Assembly (NCBI GenBank): GCA_007135895.1 | Contig: SLHZ01000148.1 | Coordinates: forward strand, 1 to 9,026 | Source of the DNA: Balneolales bacterium | GTDB taxonomy: Bacteria; Bacteroidota; Rhodothermia; Balneolales; Natronogracilivirgulaceae | Direction of reading: 5' to 3' | DNA length: 9,026 nt | In this document: piece after piece, positions 1 through 6,250 of the stretch | Layout: every line of letters begins with the position of its first letter | Numbering within the stretch: the first letter of the stretch is position 1 | Translations under genes and position numbers: made by a program | The notes under the pieces: generated by a model | Databases searched by the model: none | Seen by the model: only the letters and a program-made list of their open reading frames with translations | What the model was told of the DNA's origin: nothing

Positions 1-7
1 ATATTTT

Positions 8-15
8 TATATTTG
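8..15 (+). promoter_or_regulatory. Possible Bacteroidota-type -7 promoter element
   Basis: The bases TATATTTG match the TAnnTTTG -7 element used by the primary sigma factor of Bacteroidota. It lies about 85 bases before the aminotransferase ATG. The partner -33 element (TTG-type) would fall upstream of the window, so it cannot be checked. The surroundings are AT-rich, which makes a chance match plausible. It could drive the aminotransferase gene. Confidence 0.35.
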
Positions 16-31
16 CGATGCTTCTGTGGAC

Positions 32-44
32 TGTAACGTTTACA
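32..44. promoter_or_regulatory. Odd-length inverted repeat, possible operator
   Basis: TGTAACGTTTACA has arms TGTAA and TTACA around the central CGT. It lies 17 bases after the candidate -7 element and 55 bases before the aminotransferase ATG, so it would sit just downstream of a transcription start. LacI-family operators are often palindromes with a central CG, such as TGTAAACGTTTACA, but this copy is one base short of that. No regulator gene is in the window. This is a weak call. Confidence 0.2.
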
Positions 45-99
45 CAGGGTTGGTCCCCCTTTTTACCCTGATATTACTCATCCTTCAACACTATTGGTT

Positions 100-1299
100 A
101 TGATAGCACAGCGTGTTCAGGCCATCGCTCCTTCTGAAACACTAAAAATCTCGGCTCGCGCCAAAGAGCTTCAGCGTGAAGGCAAGTCCGTCATTTCCCT
201 GAGCCAGGGAGAACCCGATTTTAAGACCCCTTCTCATATCTGTGAAGCTGCCATTGCCGCCATACGGGACGGACATCACGGATATACCATGAATACGGGG
301 AACCCGGAACTGCGTGAAGCCATATCAAAGAAACTAAAAGAAGAGAATCAGCTGGACTACACCCCCGGCCAGATCATTTTATCTAACGGAGCCAAACAGT
401 CCATTGGTTTTTCTCTCCTTGCAACCATCAACCCCGGTGATGAAGTCATTATTCCGGCTCCTTATTGGGTTTCCTACCCGGAAATGGTAAAACTTGCGCA
501 AGGAAAACCGGTCATCGTCAAAACGGCTTTTGAAAACAATTATAAAATGACCGGTGTCCAGTTTCGGCAAAACATCACCGAGAAGACCAAAATGCTTATT
601 CTTTGCTCTCCGTCCAACCCCACGGGCAGCTGCTACACCATGGACGAGCTTCGGGAGCTGGCTGATGTGCTCAGAGACTATCCCGATATCCTTGTACTCT
701 CCGATGAAATATACGAATACATAGTTTTTGAGTCCGACCACGCAAGTATCGCTCAGGCCGCGCCTGATCTCAAGGACAGAGTGCTGTTAATTAACGGATT
801 CTCCAAAAGCTTTGCCATGACCGGCTGGCGCCTGGGCTACCTCGCTGGTCCGGAAGCGGTGGTCAAAGCCGTCTCAAAAATACAGAGTCAGGAGACCTCC
901 GGACCCTCCTCCATCTCACAAAAAGCAGGTGAAGCCGCCTACAACAGCCCACGGGATGCCGTAACAGAAATGGTGAAGGCTTTTCGTGTAAGACGGGATT
1001 ATCTGGTCAGTGAGCTTCAAAAAATCGAAGGGGTTCACTGTTTCAGACCGGACGGCGCATTTTATGCTTTCCCCGATATCTCCCATTACCTGGGATCCAG
1101 AACACCTGCGGGTGAGCAAGTGACCAGCAGCACAGATCTCTGCCTTTTTCTTCTCGAACAATGCGGACTTGCTGCTGTTCCGGGCGATGCCTTCGGAGAA
1201 CCCAGCGGGATACGTCTTTCGTATGCCGCTTCCATGGAACACCTCCAGGAAGCTGTCACGCGCCTTCGAAACGGTCTTGAAGCACTGACAAAAGCATAA
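100..1299 (+). CDS. Class I aspartate-type aminotransferase (PLP-dependent)
   Basis: Pyridoxal-phosphate enzyme of fold type I, aspartate aminotransferase subgroup Ib (the Thermus/Bacillus type). It probably moves an amino group between aspartate and 2-oxoglutarate in the cytosol; related enzymes also accept prephenate, so substrate is not fixed by sequence. Counting from the ATG at 100 (399 residues, normal length), the visible landmarks are the N-terminal RVQAI-PSETLKI motif, SPSNPTG with N173, the cofactor residues D202 and Y205 in SDEIYEY, the Schiff-base lysine K236 in GFSKSFAMTGWRLGY, and the carboxylate-binding R372 in SGIRLSYA. A TTG at 94 extends the frame by two codons, but the ATG fits the family start better. 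No Shine-Dalgarno sequence is visible. A 162-base gap follows, so it may be a single-gene unit. Confidence 0.95.
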   Translation: MIAQRVQAIAPSETLKISARAKELQREGKSVISLSQGEPDFKTPSHICEAAIAAIRDGHHGYTMNTGNPELREAISKKLKEENQLDYTPGQIILSNGAKQSIGFSLLATINPGDEVIIPAPYWVSYPEMVKLAQGKPVIVKTAFENNYKMTGVQFRQNITEKTKMLILCSPSNPTGSCYTMDELRELADVLRDYPDILVLSDEIYEYIVFESDHASIAQAAPDLKDRVLLINGFSKSFAMTGWRLGYLAGPEAVVKAVSKIQSQETSGPSSISQKAGEAAYNSPRDAVTEMVKAFRVRRDYLVSELQKIEGVHCFRPDGAFYAFPDISHYLGSRTPAGEQVTSSTDLCLFLLEQCGLAAVPGDAFGEPSGIRLSYAASMEHLQEAVTRLRNGLEALTKA

Positions 1300-1352
1300 A
1301 ACTTTTTTTAAAACACCTGTGTTTAATTATCGCTATGCCAACGTCTGCTTGT

Positions 1353-1407
1353 GATCATTTACTTGAGAAATGATCCTTCCAAAAAAAGTGTTACCAGAAA
1401 CAACACT
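1353..1407 (+). other. Two successive small inverted repeats in a gene gap
   Basis: In the 162-base gap between the aminotransferase and the FmdB-like gene, GATCATTT (1353-1360) pairs perfectly with AAATGATC (1368-1375) over a 7-base loop. AGTGTT (1387-1392) pairs with AACACT (1402-1407) over a 9-base loop. Neither is followed by a T run, so they do not look like intrinsic terminators. They could be a structured leader of the downstream gene, a protein-binding site, or chance in AT-rich DNA. The rest of the gap shows no gene I can support. Confidence 0.3.
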
Positions 1408-1461
1408 CGGCACAAACTTTAAACAAAGAAACCCAAAACTAAGAAAACCATTTTTCTGAAT

Positions 1462-1788
1462 ATGCCTACCTATCTGTATAAAAGAGAAGATGGAACCACC
1501 TTTGAAATCATTCAGAAGATCAGTGACAGCGCTCTGAAACACTGCCCGGAAACAGGTCAGCCTGTACGGCGCATGATCACAGGCGGAGGGGGGGTGGTTT
1601 ATAAGGGAACAGGCTGGTATGTAACGGACTATAAAAACAAAGACCGGAAAAACGGGAATGGTGCCGCTTCCGGTGCCAGCGCAAAGGAGTCCTCGTGCAG
1701 CACTTCCAATGAAGACCGCCAGGTTGCCGGCAAGGATAAAGAGAATCACGTCGAACAAGCGCCGGCCTCTACTGAAAACAAAGAATGA
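1462..1788 (+). CDS. FmdB-family putative regulatory protein, zinc ribbon degenerate
   Basis: The first 57 residues follow the FmdB/CxxC_CxxC_SSSS family: MPTYLY start, CPETGQPVRRMI, then GVVYKGTGWYVTDY. Family members are small putative regulators with a four-cysteine zinc ribbon; their role is poorly defined. Here the first CxxC is replaced by KREDG (residues 7-11), and in the second pair only C28 remains, with T31 in place of the second cysteine. The only other cysteine is C79 in the tail. Metal binding by the usual ribbon is therefore unlikely. Residues 58-108 are a polar, low-complexity tail rich in K, N, S, A and E, probably disordered. A run of seven G at 1588-1594 encodes glycines, and the conserved frame continues past it. 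The stop overlaps the yraN start (ATGA), implying translational coupling. Confidence 0.8.
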   Translation: MPTYLYKREDGTTFEIIQKISDSALKHCPETGQPVRRMITGGGGVVYKGTGWYVTDYKNKDRKNGNGAASGASAKESSCSTSNEDRQVAGKDKENHVEQAPASTENKE

Positions 1789-2141
1789 TTCCCGCAGAGC
1801 TGGGTAGACTCGGAGAAGAACGCGCCGCAGATTACCTTCAGGCGAACGGCTATCTTGTTCTTGACCGAAACTACCGTTTCATGAGAGGAGAAATTGATAT
1901 TGTCGCAACAGACGGGGATCATATCGTATTTGTTGAGGTCAAAACCCGCCGCAGTCACTCCTTTGGTCCACCACAGGATAGTGTGGACGAAAAAAAGCAA
2001 AAACAATTGCTAAAAGTGGCCGAAGCATGGCTGTATGAAAGAAGAATGGAAAAAAGCCGCATACGCTTTGACGTGATTGCGGTGATGAATCCCGGAAATA
2101 AAAAAGAGCAGCTTACTCATATAAAAGACGCATTCTGGTAA
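1785..2141 (+). CDS. yraN: YraN/UPF0102 family, predicted endonuclease-fold protein
   Basis: A 118-residue protein, normal for the UPF0102 family, which has a Holliday-junction-resolvase-like PD-(D/E)xK fold. Visible marks are the N-terminal GRLGEERAADYL helix, RGEIDIVA with E36 and D38, and FVEVKTR with E51 and K53, together the expected acidic pair plus ExK active-site set. The C-terminal IRFDVIAV is also typical. The cellular role is unsettled; a DNA-repair or recombination function is inferred from the fold only. It begins inside the stop codon of the FmdB-like gene (4-base overlap), so the two are almost surely one transcript. A 129-base gap separates it from the next gene. Confidence 0.92.
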   Translation: MIPAELGRLGEERAADYLQANGYLVLDRNYRFMRGEIDIVATDGDHIVFVEVKTRRSHSFGPPQDSVDEKKQKQLLKVAEAWLYERRMEKSRIRFDVIAVMNPGNKKEQLTHIKDAFW

Positions 2142-2270
2142 AAACACTTTTTGCCCGTACCGGAATAATACTATTTAAAGTCGCATATTTGTTACGGAAG
2201 GGTCCACTTGTTCGGATGCGGAATAGTTTAAAATGACCTATTTTATAGGGTATCCTACAAGTAATTCCTC

Positions 2271-2573
2271 ATGAATCTTCGTTACTTCAATCCTCTGCAA
2301 TGGCGGCGCTCATTACTTGCCGGTTTGCTGCTGGTGCTTCTGGGCATCTGGTTTGGCTTTATTGATACCTACAGCCTGAAGACACGGGTTCAGTTGCATC
2401 AGGAAAAAAATGAATTGATCAGGGAAACAGAAAGATTGCGCCAGGAAACTCTTGATTATGAGCAAAAACTTGAGGATCTGTCCTCAAGTCCCGGTTTGCT
2501 GGAACAAATTGCCCGGGAAGATTACGGTATGCGAAAACCGGGTGAAACCATTTATCGCATAAAAGACAAATAA
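2271..2573 (+). CDS. FtsB/DivIC-like septum formation initiator protein
   Basis: A 100-residue single-pass membrane protein of the septum formation initiator (FtsB/DivIC) family, part of the FtsQ-FtsB-FtsL divisome subcomplex. Residues 1-13 are basic and probably cytoplasmic. Residues 14-31 (from SLLAGLLL to WFGFI) form one transmembrane helix. Residues about 36-70 are a heptad-like, charged coiled coil in the periplasm. IAREDYGMRKPGETIYRI (80-97) is the characteristic ending of the family. The start ATG has no Shine-Dalgarno sequence. The 129-base upstream gap (2142-2270) is AT-rich and probably holds its promoter, but I see no clear consensus. The ROK kinase gene begins 31 bases after its stop. 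I cannot choose between the names FtsB and DivIC. Confidence 0.9.
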   Translation: MNLRYFNPLQWRRSLLAGLLLVLLGIWFGFIDTYSLKTRVQLHQEKNELIRETERLRQETLDYEQKLEDLSSSPGLLEQIAREDYGMRKPGETIYRIKDK

Positions 2574-2604
2574 CACACTCCATCTGACAGACCGGTATTT
2601 CGGA

Positions 2605-3561
2605 ATGATTTCAATAGGCATCGACTTGGGCGGCACAAACATCAAATCTGCGATTGTGCATCAGAAAAAGGGTATTCTATCCCGTTTTTCAGTTGAAACA
2701 AAAGCCCATGAAGGTGTTCAGAGTTTACTGGACCGCATTACCGAAGTGATCAAAAACGCCGCTTCCGAAGCACCAGAGCCACCCTGCGGTGTAGGAATTG
2801 GATCGCCGGGCATTATCTCACTGGATAGAACGACTGTTTCCAATCCCCCCAACTTCCCCGGTTGGGAAGTAATAGATATCCGTGAAACGATTCGCCAGCG
2901 TCTGGGCATGCCCACCATTGTAGAAAACGACGCCAATGTAATGGCTCTCGGTTCTTCACGCTTCGGCGTTGGCAGGGAAATGGACAGCCTGATCATGCTC
3001 ACACTTGGCACCGGTGTTGGTGGTGGAATTATCTATCGCAAAGAACTCTATCGCGGCACAACGGGCGGAGCTGCGGAACTCGGCCATGTCATTATTGACT
3101 ATAACGGACCGGAATCCAACAGTATAACCCGGGGCGGAGTGGAGGCATACCTGGGACAGCGTTTCATGATCAGAAATGCCATGCCGCTGATCAACAAGCA
3201 CCCCGAAAATCCCCTGTATTTGGTCTTCCATGACAAAGCAGAAGATCTCGAACCGCTGCACCTGAGCCGGGAGGCTGAGAAAGGGAATGATCTCGCCATT
3301 GAAATCCTCGGAGAGGCGGGCCGCATGCTTGGATATGCTATTGTGAATTACATTCATATACTGGATATCCGCAATATCATCTTAAGCGGCGGTGTGGCGC
3401 AGGCTGGCAAATGGATAATGGAACCGGCGCGTCAGACTGCCATGGAGAGGCTTATGCCGCCGTTCCATGAAAACTTTACGATTCTGTATGAAAGTCTGGG
3501 AAACGATGCCGCTCTTCTGGGTGCCGGTACACTGGCTTTTGAAAACTTTGCCGCTTACTGA
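2605..3561 (+). CDS. ROK-family sugar kinase (glucokinase-like), no zinc cysteines
   Basis: A 318-residue cytosolic ATP-dependent sugar kinase of the ROK family; glucose is the likeliest substrate, though ROK members also act on fructose, allose and N-acetylated sugars. Visible are the phosphate-binding DLGGTNIK (D7-K14), catalytic base D109 in VENDANVMALG, the glycine loop GTGVGGG (135-141), E158 and H161 in the ELGH sugar-binding site, and SGGV (261-264) with DAALLGAG near the end. The usual ROK zinc signature CxCGxxGCxE is absent: SNSITRGGVE (171-180) occupies its place, keeping E180 but none of the three cysteines. Catalytic residues are intact, so an active enzyme is expected. It lies between a division gene and lptD, with gaps of 31 and 14 bases. 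Confidence 0.92.
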   Translation: MISIGIDLGGTNIKSAIVHQKKGILSRFSVETKAHEGVQSLLDRITEVIKNAASEAPEPPCGVGIGSPGIISLDRTTVSNPPNFPGWEVIDIRETIRQRLGMPTIVENDANVMALGSSRFGVGREMDSLIMLTLGTGVGGGIIYRKELYRGTTGGAAELGHVIIDYNGPESNSITRGGVEAYLGQRFMIRNAMPLINKHPENPLYLVFHDKAEDLEPLHLSREAEKGNDLAIEILGEAGRMLGYAIVNYIHILDIRNIILSGGVAQAGKWIMEPARQTAMERLMPPFHENFTILYESLGNDAALLGAGTLAFENFAAY

Positions 3562-3575
3562 AACGCATCTCTTCT

Positions 3576-6182
3576 GTGCCTATCGCACGAGTCATCCGCT
3601 TTTGCTTTTTTCTTATTCTTTTACAGGCCATTACGGCGCTGACAGGATCTCTTCATGCCCAGGCGGCCGAACCGCCACCAGCCGGGTCATCTAACGGAAC
3701 GGTAAAGTTCTCTTCCAGTGATTCACTTTTTTTTACCACCAGAGTGGAGAGAAAAGCCATCTTGTACGGCAATGCCAGTGTGGGTAGTGAGAAAGGACAG
3801 CTTACCGCAGGTGAAGTCACCCTGAACCTGACACAAAACATGATGAGCGCCCGGGCAGCCACACCCGGTGACACCCTCACCGAACCCGTCCTGCAACGCG
3901 GCGAAGACCGAATCAGAAGCCAGCGCATCTTGTACAACTACCAAACCGACAAAGGAAAGTTCGATGTTGCCAGACTTGGTATGGACCAGGGCAATGTCAT
4001 AGGAACCCAGGTCAAGAGAACCGCTCCTCACGTGATTTTTGTCGAAGACGGCATCTATTCAACCTGTGATCTGGATCATCCTCACTTTTACTTGCGGGCT
4101 CAGCGGATGAAAGTAGTCGACGAAGAAGAGATTTTCTTCACCCGGGCCCGGCTTTTTATACTGGATATACCCTACCCATTCGTCTTTCCATTTGGCTATG
4201 TCCCCTCGCGAATTTCCCGCAAACAATCGGGCATTCTCGAGCCTTCTTTCACCTACCAGGATCAGCAGCAACGTGGTATCGGACTGCATAACCTTGGCTG
4301 GTTTCAGTATTTCAACGACTATATAACCGGACAGGCTTCGATGGATATTTTTACATCAGGTACTGTCTATGTCAATTCCATCATGAACTACCGGCGTACC
4401 AACCAGTACAATGGCATGATAGAGCTTGGGTACTCCAGGGACCAGGGCATGGAACCCACCGATCCCGACTTTCTGCAAAGCATTCAACGCAATCTCACTA
4501 TTCGCCACAGCCAAACGATAAATCCCTATTCGAATGTGTCGGCCGATATTAACCTGCGCACGCGAGACTTTTACAGCCGCAACTCCTATAACATAGAAGA
4601 CCGGGCCGAAGTAAACACAAGGTCGAGCATCGGTTACAATTTCAGCCACCCTGAAAACCGGTTCTCTCTATCTTTATCCAGCCGTTATAATCACCAGTTT
4701 GCTACCGGTGCGAGTACTCTTACCGGGCCTGACCTTAGTTTTTCCGTTCGCCGGCTCACTCCATTTCAAAGAAGCAGGCCAATAGGGGATCCTTCATGGT
4801 ACGAGTCCATAACAATCCAGTACCGGAGCAACCTCAGCTCCCGGTACAGCTTCAATCCCCGGGACAGCGATATCGGTTTCTTCGAAGCCCTGTTCAACCC
4901 CTCCAGGCATCGTGAGGCGACCGGTGATATCCGCCATATCAACACGGGTTTGCGTCACAATGTGTCGGCAGGAGCTCAGCTCATCTCCAGACCATACGCC
5001 AACATCAATACCAACCTGGCTCTTAACGAGTACTGGTATCCTCAAAGTCTCAGACAAAGCTGGGATCCCAATGAAAAACAAGTTGTTTCAGAAATGGAAT
5101 CCGGTTTTACCGCCGGCCGCGATTTCCAGGGCAGCCTTTCAGCCAATTCTACCATATATGGAATCAGCTCCGCCCGCATCGGTCGCTTTGATGGTTTTCG
5201 CCATACAATGAGGCCCTCCCTCAGTTTTTCATACCGCCCCGACTTCAGTGATTCTCACTGGGGCTATTTCCGGGATGTCCAGGTCGCCGATGACGGCACC
5301 ACCCGTAAATACTCGATATTCGAAGGTGGTATTGTTGGGGGGCCGGGGGCCGGGAAACAGCAAAGCCTCGGCTTTTCACTTTCCAATGTTCTGGAAACCA
5401 AACAGGTCCGTCGTGACACTACCGGAGAACGCCGGGAACAGGTAGTGAGACTGATCGATCGTTTCGATATCAATGCAAATTACAACTTTGCCGCCAGACA
5501 GTTCAAGCTGTCCGATCTTTCTGCCAATCTAACGTCCTCTTTTTTCCAGAATATCCGGCTCAATGCCAGGGCTCTCTTCAGCTTTTATGACACCGACGAA
5601 AACAAGAATGTGATCGACCGCTACTTGTGGGAAGAATCCGGTCGGTTTCTTCGTCTGACCTCTTTTTCATTCACTGCAAGCACCCGGTTAAGCAGCAATG
5701 GAGGAGCCGGTGCCCGATTTGAAAGAAGTCACTGGCACTATCCCCGACACTATGACCCGCTGGACCAGACCCGTTTTCACCCGATAGACCAGGCTTTTTA
5801 TGATGGATATGTGGAACGACTGGAGGTACCATGGTCTCTTAACCTGAACATGAATTACAGCTGGCGTCTGCTCACCGGCGGGAATACCCGAAAATCCGCC
5901 GTCCTTAATGCACAGAATATTCAGTTCAGGATTACACCGGAATGGCAGGTCGGAACTTCTCTTGGCTATGATTTCATTGAAAAGGAGCTTACACCCTCCC
6001 AGTTTCGGGTCACCCGCAACCTGCACTGCTGGGACCTCTCTTTTCAATGGAATCCCTTTGGCGATTTCAAGTACTACCTTTTCCGGCTCACTGTCCGCGA
6101 TTCACAGCTCCAGGGTCTTTTCCAGAAATTACCCGGGTTGAATAATCTTGAGCGCAGTGACAGCCCCATAAACCGTTTCTGA
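3576..6182 (+). CDS. lptD: LPS-assembly outer-membrane protein LptD (Bacteroidota type)
   Basis: LptD forms, with LptE, the outer-membrane translocon that places lipopolysaccharide in the outer leaflet. The GTG start gives a basic N terminus and hydrophobic core (residues 3-24) ending in a signal-peptidase-I-like site near HAQA (27-30); no ATG lies nearby in frame. Residues about 45-150 resemble the OstA/LptA jellyroll that receives LPS. The family block around YSTCDLDHPHFY (161-172) and the proline-rich IPYPFVFPFGYVPSR follows, then a long beta-barrel of aromatic, alternating strands to the C-terminal F868. At 868 residues the length suits this branch. The mature chain has just two cysteines, C164 and C818. 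The gene starts 14 bases after the ROK gene and ends in tandem stops TGA-TAG. Confidence 0.92.
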   Translation: MPIARVIRFCFFLILLQAITALTGSLHAQAAEPPPAGSSNGTVKFSSSDSLFFTTRVERKAILYGNASVGSEKGQLTAGEVTLNLTQNMMSARAATPGDTLTEPVLQRGEDRIRSQRILYNYQTDKGKFDVARLGMDQGNVIGTQVKRTAPHVIFVEDGIYSTCDLDHPHFYLRAQRMKVVDEEEIFFTRARLFILDIPYPFVFPFGYVPSRISRKQSGILEPSFTYQDQQQRGIGLHNLGWFQYFNDYITGQASMDIFTSGTVYVNSIMNYRRTNQYNGMIELGYSRDQGMEPTDPDFLQSIQRNLTIRHSQTINPYSNVSADINLRTRDFYSRNSYNIEDRAEVNTRSSIGYNFSHPENRFSLSLSSRYNHQFATGASTLTGPDLSFSVRRLTPFQRSRPIGDPSWYESITIQYRSNLSSRYSFNPRDSDIGFFEALFNPSRHREATGDIRHINTGLRHNVSAGAQLISRPYANINTNLALNEYWYPQSLRQSWDPNEKQVVSEMESGFTAGRDFQGSLSANSTIYGISSARIGRFDGFRHTMRPSLSFSYRPDFSDSHWGYFRDVQVADDGTTRKYSIFEGGIVGGPGAGKQQSLGFSLSNVLETKQVRRDTTGERREQVVRLIDRFDINANYNFAARQFKLSDLSANLTSSFFQNIRLNARALFSFYDTDENKNVIDRYLWEESGRFLRLTSFSFTASTRLSSNGGAGARFERSHWHYPRHYDPLDQTRFHPIDQAFYDGYVERLEVPWSLNLNMNYSWRLLTGGNTRKSAVLNAQNIQFRITPEWQVGTSLGYDFIEKELTPSQFRVTRNLHCWDLSFQWNPFGDFKYYLFRLTVRDSQLQGLFQKLPGLNNLERSDSPINRF

Positions 6183-6191
6183 TAGCTATCA
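6180..6191. repeat. 12-base perfect palindrome over the lptD stop
   Basis: TGATAGCTATCA is perfectly self-complementary and contains both tandem stop codons of lptD (TGA-TAG). It has no loop or adjacent T tract, so it is not a standard intrinsic terminator. It overlaps by four bases the first copy of the direct repeat that follows. It may be a protein site or chance. Confidence 0.4.
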
Positions 6192-6250
6192 TCACAAGAT
6201 TAATCAACCAGTAAAAATGGGCATCATTACAAGATTCATCAGCCCGTAAA
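6188..6250. repeat. 28-base imperfect direct repeat, duplicated ribE 3' end
   Basis: Two 28-base copies, 6188-6215 and 6223-6250, start 35 bases apart and agree at 24 of 28 positions by eye. The second copy spans the last codons and stop of ribE, read on the minus strand as Phe-Thr-Gly-stop. The first copy, downstream of ribE, still encodes Phe-Thr-Gly-stop when read the same way, with silent changes in Thr and Gly. It fills much of the 56-base gap between the convergent lptD and ribE genes. No terminator hairpin with a T run is seen on either strand. Confidence 0.65.

Noticed and set aside
94..99. TTG at 94 as the start of the aminotransferase
   Set aside because: It adds only two residues. 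The ATG at 100 gives the usual family N terminus.
1311..1324. Hairpin AAACAC-CT-GTGTTT after the aminotransferase stop as a terminator
   Set aside because: The T run lies before it, not after, the stem is AT-rich and the loop is too small; support is insufficient.
1588..1594. Seven-G run in the FmdB-like gene as a frameshift
   Set aside because: The conserved family sequence continues in the same frame on both sides, so the gene is intact.
1333..1758. Minus-strand open frame of 141 residues over the gap and FmdB-like gene
   Set aside because: It overlaps a recognisable family gene on the other strand and its translation shows no known motif; it is a shadow.
5328..5361. GGPGAGKQ in LptD as a nucleotide-binding P-loop
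   Set aside because: Serine or threonine after the lysine is missing, and the segment lies in an outer-membrane barrel where no ATP is expected.
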